DNA of 64,000 nt from Aphrophora alni (lineage: Eukaryota; Arthropoda; Insecta; Hemiptera; Aphrophoridae), in the NCBI GenBank assembly GCA_963513935.1, contig OY740772.1:105733989-105797988 (forward strand), in the 5' to 3' direction. The number at the start of each line of letters is the position of its first letter. Within the stretch, counting starts at the first letter, position 1. A program made the position numbers and the translations under genes. The notes beneath the pieces are model-generated. The model had not been told where the DNA came from. It was given only the letters and a program-made list of their open reading frames with translations, and did no database searches. Below, in pieces: positions 53,609 through 64,000 of the stretch.

Positions 53609-56600
53609 GTACCTTAGCATTTTGCAAAGTTGGAAAATTGGCTGTTTTCACGAGTTAATTACTTAGAAACTATAAGAGATATTTTCGAATTGAAAATACC
53701 ACAGTAAAATTTCATCTTTCTTCTTTCCTCATGTACATTTTGATATCATTTCGATGTATAGTTATGGAGCTACAGGCGATTTAAAGAGGTAATGCAAGTG
53801 GCGAAACAGGAAATGTTAAAATCTGGTATTTTTAGTAACGTATAAATTGCAATATAACTTAAACCATTTGAGATGTCAAAGTGATTTTTTCAGGGTTTAT
53901 TTTCCTTTCAATTATGCATCTTTTGATACCCATATCATTGGTTTAAAACAATTTTGATCTTTTTTGAAAAACTTTTAAACTCCAATTACTCGTAAACCCT
54001 TTGAGATTTTAAAGTGTCTTTTTCAGGGTTTACTCTCCTTTCATTTCTGCATCTATTGATGTGCATATTGGTATTGTTAAATGTTGAAATTTTTACAAAA
54101 AAATAGATAAAAATGAAAAAAATATTTAAAATTTTGAAATTTCATTAGCACCCCTCGACTCCAAATTTAATTCTGCTTCTATTAAGCTATAGAAACATTC
54201 AAAATCAAAAACTCACTTTTTCGCCTAAAAAAACTGCAAGGGGGGTACCTTAGCATTTTGCAAAGTTGGAAAATTGGCTGTTTTCACGAGTTAATTACTT
54301 AGAAACTATAAGAGATATTTTCGAATTGAAAATACCACAGTAAAATTTCATCTTTCTTCTTTCCTCATGTACATTTTGATATCATTTCGATGTATAGTTA
54401 TGGAGCTACAGGCGATTTAAAGAGGTAATGCAAGTGGCGAAACAGGAAATGTTAAAATCTGGTATTTTTAGTAACGTATAAATTGCAATATAACTTAAAC
54501 CATTTGAGATGTCAAAGTGATTTTTTCAGGGTTTATTTTCCTTTCAATTATGCATCTTTTGATACCCATATCATTGGTTTAAAACAATTTTGATCTTTTT
54601 TGAAAAACTTTTAAACTCCAATTACTCGTAAACCCTTTGAGATTTTAAAGTGTCTTTTTCAGGGTTTACTCTCCTTTCATTTCTGCATCTATTGATGTGC
54701 ATATTGGTATTGTTAAATGTTGAAATTTTTACAAAAAAATAGATAAAAATGAAAAAAATATTTAAAATTTTGAAATTTCATTAGCACCCCTCGACTCCAA
54801 ATTTAATTCTGCTTCTATTAAGCTATAGAAACATTCAAAATCAAAAACTCACTTTTTCGCCTAAAAAAACTGCAAGGGGGGTACCTTAGCATTTTGCAAA
54901 GTTGGAAAATTGGCTGTTTTCACGAGTTAATTACTTAGAAACTATAAGAGATATTTTCGAATTGAAAATACCACAGTAAAATTTCATCTTTCTTCTTTCC
55001 TCATGTACATTTTGATATCATTTCGATGTATAGTTATGGAGCTACAGGCGATTTAAAAAGGTATTGCAAGTGGCGAAACAGGAAATGTTAAAATCTGGTA
55101 TTTTTATTAACGTATAAATTGCAATACCTCTTAAACCATTTGAGATGTCAAAATGATTTTTTCAAGGTTTATTCTCCTTTCAATTCTGCATCTTTTCATA
55201 CCCATATCATTGGTTTAAAACAATTTTGATCTTTTTTGAAAAACTTTTAAACTCCAATTACTCGTAAACCCTTTGAGATTTTAAAGTGTCTTTTTCAGGG
55301 TTTACTCTCCTTTCATTTCTGCATCTATTGATGTGCATATCATTGGTATTGTTAAATGTTGAAATTTTTACAAAAAAATAGATAAAAATGAAAAAAATAT
55401 TTAAAATTTTGAAATTTTATTAGCACCCCTCGACTCCAAATTTAATTCTGCTTCTATTAAGCTATAGAAACATTCAAAAATCAAAAACTCACTTTTTCGC
55501 CTAAAAAAACTGCAAGGGGGGTACCTTAGCAATTTGCAAAGTTGGAAAATTGGCTGTTTTCACGAGTTAATTACTCAGAAACTATAAAAGATATTTTCGA
55601 ATTGAAAATACCACAGTAAAATTTCATCTTTCTTCTTTCCTCATGTACATTGTGATATCATTTCGATGTATAGTTATGGAGCTACAGGCGATTTAAAAAG
55701 GTATTGCAAGTGGCGAAACAGGAAATATTAAAATCTGGTATTTTTATTAACGTATAAATTACAATACCTCTTAAACCATTTGAGATGTCAAAATGATTTT
55801 TTCAGGGTTTATTCTCCTTTCAATTCTGCATCTTTTCATACCCATATCATTGGTTTAAAACAATTTTGATCTTTTTTGAAGAACTTTTAAACTCCAATTA
55901 CTCGTAAACCCTTTGAGATTTTAAAGTGTCTTTTTCAGGGTTTACTCTCCTTTCATTTCTGCATCTATTGATGTGCATATCATTGGTATTGTTAAATGTT
56001 GAAATTTTTACAAAAAAATAGATAAAAATGAAAAAAATATTTAAAATTTTGAAATTTTATTAGCACCCCTCGACTCCAAATTTAATTCTGCTTCTATTAA
56101 GCTATAGAAACATTCAAAAATCAAAAACTCACTTTTTCGCCTAAAAAAACTGCAAGGGGGGTACCTTAGCATTTTGCAAAGTTGGAAAATTGGCTGTTTT
56201 CACGAGTTAATTACTTAGAAACTATAAGAGATATTTTCGAATTGAAAATACCACAGTAAAATTTCATCTTTCTTCTTTCCTCATGTACATTTTGATATCA
56301 TTTCGATGTATAGTTATGGAGCTACAGGCGATTTAAAGAGGTAATGCAAGTGGCGAAACAGGAAATGTTAAAATCTGGTATTTTTAGTAACGTATAAATT
56401 GCAATATAACTTAAACCATTTGAGATGTCAAAGTGATTTTTTCAGGGTTTATTTTCCTTTCAATTATGCATCTTTTGATACCCATATCATTGGTTTAAAA
56501 CAATTTTGATCTTTTTTGAAAAACTTTTAAACTCCAATTACTCGTAAACCCTTTGAGATTTTAAAGTGTCTTTTTCAGGGTTTACTCTCCTTTCATTTCT

Positions 56601-58711
56601 GCATCTATTGATGTGCATATTGGTATTGTTAAATGTTGAAATTTTTACAAAAAAATAGATAAAAATGAAAAAAATATTTAAAATTTTGAAATTTCATTAG
56701 CACCCCTCGACTCCAAATTTAATTCTGCTTCTATTAAGCTATAGAAACATTCAAAATCAAAAACTCACTTTTTCGCCTAAAAAAACTGCAAGGGGGGTAC
56801 CTTAGCATTTTGCAAAGTTGGAAAATTGGCTGTTTTCACGAGTTAATTACTTAGAAACTATAAGAGATATTTTCGAATTGAAAATACCACAGTAAAATTT
56901 CATCTTTCTTCTTTCCTCATGTACATTTTGATATCATTTCGATGTATAGTTATGGAGCTACAGGCGATTTAAAGAGGTAATGCAAGTGGCGAAACAGGAA
57001 ATGTTAAAATCTGGTATTTTTAGTAACGTATAAATTGCAATATAACTTAAACCATTTGAGATGTCAAAGTGATTTTTTCAGGGTTTATTTTCCTTTCAAT
57101 TATGCATCTTTTGATACCCATATCATTGGTTTAAAACAATTTTGATCTTTTTTGAAAAACTTTTAAACTCCAATTACTCGTAAACCCTTTGAGATTTTAA
57201 AGTGTCTTTTTCAGGGTTTACTCTCCTTTCATTTCTGCATCTATTGATGTGCATATTGGTATTGTTAAATGTTGAAATTTTTACAAAAAAATAGATAAAA
57301 ATGAAAAAAATATTTAAAATTTTGAAATTTCATTAGCACCCCTCGACTCCAAATTTAATTCTGCTTCTATTAAGCTATAGAAACATTCAAAATCAAAAAC
57401 TCACTTTTTCGCCTAAAAAAACTGCAAGGGGGGTACCTTAGCATTTTGCAAAGTTGGAAAATTGGCTGTTTTCACGAGTTAATTACTTAGAAACTATAAG
57501 AGATATTTTCGAATTGAAAATACCACAGTAAAATTTCATCTTTCTTCTTTCCTCATGTACATTTTGATATCATTTCGATGTATAGTTATGGAGCTACAGG
57601 CGATTTAAAAAGGTATTGCAAGTGGCGAAACAGGAAATGTTAAAATCTGGTATTTTTATTAACGTATAAATTGCAATACCTCTTAAACCATTTGAGATGT
57701 CAAAATGATTTTTTCAAGGTTTATTCTCCTTTCAATTCTGCATCTTTTCATACCCATATCATTGGTTTAAAACAATTTTGATCTTTTTTGAAAAACTTTT
57801 AAACTCCAATTACTCGTAAACCCTTTGAGATTTTAAAGTGTCTTTTTCAGGGTTTACTCTCCTTTCATTTCTGCATCTATTGATGTGCATATCATTGGTA
57901 TTGTTAAATGTTGAAATTTTTACAAAAAAATAGATAAAAATGAAAAAATATTTAAAATTTTGAAATTTCATTAGCACCCCTCGACTCCAAATTTAATTCT
58001 GCTTCTATTAAGCTATAGAAACATTCAAAAATCAAAAACTCACTTTTTCGCCTAAAAAAACTGCAAGGGGGGTACCTTAGCAATTTGCAAAGTTGGAAAA
58101 TTGGCTGTTTTCACGAGTTAATTACTCAGAAACTATAAGAGATATTTTCGAATTGAAAATACCACAGTAAAATTTCATCTTTCTTCTTTCCTCATGTACA
58201 TTGTGATATCATTTCGATGTATAGTTATGGAGCTACAGGCGATTTAAAAAGGTATTGCAAGTGGCGAAACAGGAAATATTAAAATCTGGTATTTTTATTA
58301 ACGTATAAATTACAATACCTCTTAAACCATTTGAGATGTCAAAATGATTTTTTCGGGGTTTATTCTCCTTTCAATTCTGCATCTTTTCATACCCATATCA
58401 TTGGTTTAAAACAATTTTGATCTTTTTTGAAGAACTTTTAAACTCCAATTACTCGTAAACCCTTTGAGATTTTAAAGTGTCTTTTTCAGGGTTTACTCTC
58501 CTTTCATTTCTGCATCTATTGATGTGCATATCATTGGTATTGTTAAATGTTGAAATTTTTACAAAAAAATAGATAAAAATGAAAAAAATATTTAAAATTT
58601 TGAAATTTTATTAGCACCCCTCGACTCCAAATTTAATTCTGCTTCTATTAAGCTATAGAAACATTCAAAAATCAAAAACTCACTTTTTCGCCTAAAAAAA
58701 CTGCAAGGGGG
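53609..58711. repeat. Higher-order repeat: two T1-T1-T2-A3 tetramers (2552 and 2551 bp)
   Basis: Starts 53609, 54245, 54881, 55521 | 56161, 56797, 57433, 58072. All four T1 copies are 636 bp with gcatattgg and ttcaaaatc. Both T2 copies have ttcaaggttt in place of ttcagggttt. The last member of the second copy (58072) has ataagag and ttcggggttt, unlike 55521, so it was replaced or altered. Confidence 0.85.
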
Positions 58712-61700
58712 GTACCTTAGCAATTTGCAAAGTTGGAAAATTGGCTGTTTTCACGAGTTAATTACTCAGAAACTATAAAAGATATTTTCGAATTGAAAAT
58801 ACCACAGTAAAATTTCATCTTTCTTCTTTCCTCATGTACATTGTGATATCATTTCGATGTATAGTTATGGAGCTACAGGCGATTTAAAAAGGTATTGCAA
58901 GTGGCGAAACAGGAAATATTAAAATCTGGTATTTTTATTAACGTATAAATTACAATACCTCTTAAACCATTTGAGATGTCAAAATGATTTTTTCAGGGTT
59001 TATTCTCCTTTCAATTCTGCATCTTTTCATACCCATATCATTGGTTTAAAACAATTTTGATCTTTTTTGAAGAACTTTTAAACTCCAATTACTCGTAAAC
59101 CCTTTGAGATTTTAAAGTGTCTTTTTCAGGGTTTACTCTCCTTTCATTTCTGCATCTATTGATGTGCATATCATTGGTATTGTTAAATGTTGAAATTTTT
59201 ACAAAAAAATAGATAAAAATGAAAAAAATATTTAAAATTTTGAAATTTTATTAGCACCCCTCGACTCCAAATTTAATTCTGCTTCTATTAAGCTATAGAA
59301 ACATTCAAAAATCAAAAACTCACTTTTTCGCCTAAAAAAACTGCAAGGGGGGTACCTTAGCATTTTGCAAAGTTGGAAAATTGGCTGTTTTCACGAGTTA
59401 ATTACTTAGAAACTATAAGAGATATTTTCGAATTGAAAATACCACAGTAAAATTTCATCTTTCTTCTTTCCTCATGTACATTTTGATATCATTTCGATGT
59501 ATAGTTATGGAGCTACAGGCGATTTAAAGAGGTAATGCAAGTGGCGAAACAGGAAATGTTAAAATCTGGTATTTTTAGTAACGTATAAATTGCAATATAA
59601 CTTAAACCATTTGAGATGTCAAAGTGATTTTTTCAGGGTTTATTTTCCTTTCAATTATGCATCTTTTGATACCCATATCATTGGTTTAAAACAATTTTGA
59701 TCTTTTTTGAAAAACTTTTAAACTCCAATTACTCGTAAACCCTTTGAGATTTTAAAGTGTCTTTTTCAGGGTTTACTCTCCTTTCATTTCTGCATCTATT
59801 GATGTGCATATTGGTATTGTTAAATGTTGAAATTTTTACAAAAAAATAGATAAAAATGAAAAAAATATTTAAAATTTTGAAATTTCATTAGCACCCCTCG
59901 ACTCCAAATTTAATTCTGCTTCTATTAAGCTATAGAAACATTCAAAATCAAAAACTCACTTTTTCGCCTAAAAAAACTGCAAGGGGGGTACCTTAGCATT
60001 TTGCAAAGTTGGAAAATTGGCTGTTTTCACGAGTTAATTACTTAGAAACTATAAGAGATATTTTCGAATTGAAAATACCACAGTAAAATTTCATCTTTCT
60101 TCTTTCCTCATGTACATTTTGATATCATTTCGATGTATAGTTATGGAGCTACAGGCGATTTAAAGAGGTAATGCAAGTGGCGAAACAGGAAATGTTAAAA
60201 TCTGGTATTTTTAGTAACGTATAAATTGCAATATAACTTAAACCATTTGAGATGTCAAAGTGATTTTTTCAGGGTTTATTTTCCTTTCAATTATGCATCT
60301 TTTGATACCCATATCATTGGTTTAAAACAATTTTGATCTTTTTTGAAAAACTTTTAAACTCCAATTACTCGTAAACCCTTTGAGATTTTAAAGTGTCTTT
60401 TTCAGGGTTTACTCTCCTTTCATTTCTGCATCTATTGATGTGCATATTGGTATTGTTAAATGTTGAAATTTTTACAAAAAAATAGATAAAAATGAAAAAA
60501 ATATTTAAAATTTTGAAATTTCATTAGCACCCCTCGACTCCAAATTTAATTCTGCTTCTATTAAGCTATAGAAACATTCAAAATCAAAAACTCACTTTTT
60601 CGCCTAAAAAAACTGCAAGGGGGGTACCTTAGCATTTTGCAAAGTTGGAAAATTGGCTGTTTTCACGAGTTAATTACTTAGAAACTATAAGAGATATTTT
60701 CGAATTGAAAATACCACAGTAAAATTTCATCTTTCTTCTTTCCTCATGTACATTTTGATATCATTTCGATGTATAGTTATGGAGCTACAGGCGATTTAAA
60801 GAGGTAATGCAAGTGGCGAAACAGGAAATGTTAAAATCTGGTATTTTTAGTAACGTATAAATTGCAATATAACTTAAACCATTTGAGATGTCAAAGTGAT
60901 TTTTTCAGGGTTTATTTTCCTTTCAATTATGCATCTTTTGATACCCATATCATTGGTTTAAAACAATTTTGATCTTTTTTGAAAAACTTTTAAACTCCAA
61001 TTACTCGTAAACCCTTTGAGATTTTAAAGTGTCTTTTTCAGGGTTTACTCTCCTTTCATTTCTGCATCTATTGATGTGCATATTGGTATTGTTAAATGTT
61101 GAAATTTTTACAAAAAAATAGATAAAAATGAAAAAAATATTTAAAATTTTGAAATTTCATTAGCACCCCTCGACTCCAAATTTAATTCTGCTTCTATTAA
61201 GCTATAGAAACATTCAAAATCAAAAACTCACTTTTTCGCCTAAAAAAACTGCAAGGGGGGTACCTTAGCATTTTGCAAAGTTGGAAAATTGGCTGTTTTC
61301 ACGAGTTAATTACTTAGAAACTATAAGAGATATTTTCGAATTGAAAATACCACAGTAAAATTTCATCTTTCTTCTTTCCTCATGTACATTTTGATATCAT
61401 TTCGATGTATAGTTATGGAGCTACAGGCGATTTAAAAAGGTATTGCAAGTGGCGAAACAGGAAATGTTAAAATCTGGTATTTTTATTAACGTATAAATTG
61501 CAATACCTCTTAAACCATTTGAGATGTCAAAATGATTTTTTCAAGGTTTATTCTCCTTTCAATTCTGCATCTTTTCATACCCATATCATTGGTTTAAAAC
61601 AATTTTGATCTTTTTTGAAAAACTTTTAAACTCCAATTACTCGTAAACCCTTTGAGATTTTAAAGTGTCTTTTTCAGGGTTTACTCTCCTTTCATTTCTG

Positions 61701-62536
61701 CATCTATTGATGTGCATATCATTGGTATTGTTAAATGTTGAAATTTTTACAAAAAAATAGATAAAAATGAAAAAATATTTAAAATTTTGAAATTTCATTA
61801 GCACCCCTCGACTCCAAATTTAATTCTGCTTCTATTAAGCTATAGAAACATTCAAAAATCAAAAACTCACTTTTTCGCCTAAAAAAACTGCAAGGGGGGT
61901 ACCTTAGCAATTTGCAAAGTTGGAAAATTGGCTGTTTTCACGAGTTAATTACTCAGAAACTATAAGAGATATTTTCGAATTGAACATACCACAGTAAAAT
62001 TTCATCTTTCTTCTTTCCTCATGTACATTTTGATATCATTTCGATGTATAGTTATGGAGCTACAGGCGATTTAAAAAGGTATTGCAAGTGGCGAAACAGG
62101 AAATGTTAAAATCTGGTATTTTTATTAACGTATAAATTGCAATACCTCTTAAACCATTTGAGATGTCAAAATGATTTTTTCAGGGTTTATTCTCCTTTCA
62201 ATTCTGCATCTTTTCATATCCATATCATTGGTTTAAAACAATTTTGATCTTTTTTGAAGAACTTTTAAACTCCAATTACTCGTAAACCCTTTGAGATTTT
62301 AAAGTGTCTTTTTCAGGGTTTACTCTCCTTTCATTTCTGCATCTATTGATGTGCATATCATTGGTATTGTTAAATGTTGAAATTTTTACAAAAAAATAGA
62401 TAAAAATGAAAAAATATTTAAAATTTTGAAATTTCATTAGCACCTCTCGACTCCAAATTTAATTCTGCTTCTATTAAGCTATAGAAACATTCAAAAATCA
62501 AAAACTCACTTTTTCGCCTAAAAAAACTGCAAGGGG
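58712..62536. repeat. A3, T1 triplet, T2 and chimeric A2
   Basis: Starts 58712 A3, 59352 T1, 59988 T1, 60624 T1, 61260 T2 (ttcaaggttt), 61899 A2 chimera. The order repeats the T1-T1-T2 pattern of the preceding tetramers with one more T1 copy. Monomer 61899 has gaacatacc and gaagaac of A2, but aaatgtt and gcaatacc of T2 between them, and a private cacctctcg. Confidence 0.82.
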
Positions 62537-64000
62537 GTACCTTAGCATTTTGCAAAGTTGGAAAATTGGCTGTTTTCACGAGTTAATTACTTAGAAACTA
62601 TAAGAGATATTTTCGAATTGAAAATACCACAGTAAAATTTCATCTTTCTTCTTTCCTCATGTACATTTTGATATCATTTCGATGTATAGTTATGGAGCTA
62701 CAGGCGATTTAAAAAGGTATTGCAAGTAGCGAAACAGGAAATGTTAAAATCTGGTATTTTTATTAACGTATAAATTGCAATACCTCTTAAACCATTTGAG
62801 ATGTCAAAATGATTTTTTCAGGGTTTATTCTCCTTTCAATTCTGCATCTTTTCATACCCATATCATTGGTTTAAAACAATTTTGATCTTTTTTGAAAAAC
62901 TTTTAAACTCCAATTACTCGTAAACCCTTTGAGATTTTAAAGTGTCTTTTTCAGGGTTTACTCTCCTTTCATTTCTGCATCTATTGATGTGCATATCATT
63001 GGTATTGTTAAATGTTGAAATTTTTACAAAAAAATAGATAAAAATGAAAAAAATATTTAAAATTTTGAAATTTTATTAGCACCCCTCGACTCCAAATTTA
63101 ATTCTGCTTCTATTAAGCTATAGAAACATTCAAAAATCAAAAACTCACTTTTTCGCCTAAAAAAACTGCAAGGGGGGTACCTTAGCAATTTGCAAAGTTG
63201 GAAAATTGGCTGTTTTCACGAGTTAATTACTCAGAAACTATAAAAGATATTTTCGAATTGAAAATACCACAGTAAAATTTCATCTTTCTTCTTTCCTCAT
63301 GTACATTGTGATATCATTTCGATGTATAGTTATGGAGCTACAGGCGATTTAAAAAGGTATTGCAAGTGGCGAAACAGGAAATATTAAAATCTGGTATTTT
63401 TATTAACGTATAAATTACAATACCTCTTAAACCATTTGAGATGTCAAAATGATTTTTTCAGGGTTTATTCTCCTTTCAATTCTGCATCTTTTCATACCCA
63501 TATCATTGGTTTAAAACAATTTTGATCTTTTTTGAAGAACTTTTAAACTCCAATTACTCGTAAACCCTTTGAGATTTTAAAGTGTCTTTTTCAGGGTTTA
63601 CTCTCCTTTCATTTCTGCATCTATTGATGTGCATATCATTGGTATTGTTAAATGTTGAAATTTTTACAAAAAAATAGATAAAAATGAAAAAAATATTTAA
63701 AATTTTGAAATTTTATTAGCACCCCTCGACTCCAAATTTAATTCTGCTTCTATTAAGCTATAGAAACATTCAAAAATCAAAAACTCACTTTTTCGCCTAA
63801 AAAAACTGCAAGGGGGGTACCTTAGCATTTTGCAAAGTTGGAAAATTGGCTGTTTTCACGAGTTAATTACTTAGAAACTATAAGAGATATTTTCGAATTG
63901 AAAATACCACAGTAAAATTTCATCTTTCTTCTTTCCTCATGTACATTTTGATATCATTTCGATGTATAGTTATGGAGCTACAGGCGATTTAAAGAGGTAA
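62537..64000. repeat. T2, A3 and partial T1 at the right edge
   Basis: Starts 62537 (T2, agtagcg, five-G junction), 63177 (A3, aaattttat) and 63817 (T1 head, cut by the window edge after 184 bp at aaagaggtaa). This is the fourth occurrence of the T2(agtagcg)-A3-T1 module. The array clearly continues beyond the window. Confidence 0.85.

Larger units (their letters stand above)
1..64000. repeat. Satellite DNA array, ~638-bp monomer, 100 full copies plus one partial
   Basis: The complete window consists of direct tandem copies of one monomer. Taking the G of the junction GTACC as base 1, copies start at 1, 638, 1277, 1917, 2557, 3196 and so on to 63817. The mean over 63,816 bp is 638 bp, with a range of 636-641 apart from two shortened copies. 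Neighbouring copies differ at a limited set of recurrent positions and in the length of A and G tracts. No flanking unique DNA, insertion or inverted copy interrupts the array. Base composition of the first copy is 187 G+C in 637. Such arrays are typical of eukaryotic heterochromatin, often centromeric or subtelomeric; that location is inference, and no family name can be assigned from sequence alone. In the zone entries below, A1, A2, A3, T1 and T2 are the subfamilies defined in the summary. Confidence 0.98.

Noticed and set aside
1..64000. CRISPR array
   Set aside because: There are no short repeats with unique spacers. The whole ~638-bp unit repeats, with nothing unique between copies.
1..64000. 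CENP-B box or similar 17-bp motif
   Set aside because: TTCG occurs at ttttcgaattg, tttcgatg and tttttcgcc, but the required downstream CGGG is absent in all of them.
1..64000. Transposon or retroelement
   Set aside because: No coding potential on either strand, no terminal inverted repeats or target-site duplications at monomer edges, and no second orientation. Origin of the monomer from a mobile element cannot be excluded, but nothing shows it.

Overview
The whole 64 kb window is one uninterrupted head-to-tail satellite DNA array. I count 100 complete monomers and one partial monomer at the right edge (63817-64000), all in the same orientation. Apart from two shortened copies (617 and 618 bp), monomers are 636-641 bp. 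The first monomer is 29% G+C by direct count. I find no protein-coding gene, RNA gene, transposon, CRISPR array, promoter or non-satellite sequence anywhere. The only open frame of any length (63 codons, minus strand, 22665-22856) is a chance product of point mutations in one monomer. The array runs off both ends of the window.

This points to a eukaryotic heterochromatic (possibly centromeric or pericentromeric) locus: tens of kilobases of near-identical long monomers, low G+C, no coding capacity and multimeric higher-order repeats. I cannot name the species or match the monomer to a known satellite family from memory.

Monomer anatomy, using 1-637 as reference: a junction with a G-tract and a KpnI site (GGTACC); a head region; a palindrome TGATATCA; an inverted-repeat pair at 180-189/239-248; two clearly related modules of about 92 bp (243-334 and 376-466), with a more diverged third relative near 49-144; a very A+T-rich stretch (about 471-540); and a tail ending in an A-tract and the next G-tract.

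By linked diagnostic variants I sort the monomers into five subfamilies. Heads are A (gcaatttgc with actcagaa) or T (gcattttgc with acttagaa). A1 has gttttaacgag (6 copies). A2 has gaacatacc (25). A3 has ataaaag with cattgtgat (16). T1 has aagaggtaatgc with gcaatata (22). T2 has aaaaggtattgc with gcaatacc (32).

Layout: 1-12143 is a mixed left zone with trimers containing A1. At 12144-19119 is a mixed zone with two copies of a 24-bp junction deletion. At 19120-25501 are five T2-A2 dimers, the last four spaced exactly 1276 bp apart. At 25502-29331 is a six-monomer block that recurs at 36990-40821. At 29332-33796 is a second dimer zone. At 33797-39542 are T-T-T-A tetramers. At 40822-47211 are two copies of a 3195-bp pentamer. 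At 47212-64000 are T1/T2/A3 trimers and tetramers. The zones and chimeric monomers are what repeated unequal crossover and gene conversion would leave; this is an inference from the pattern.
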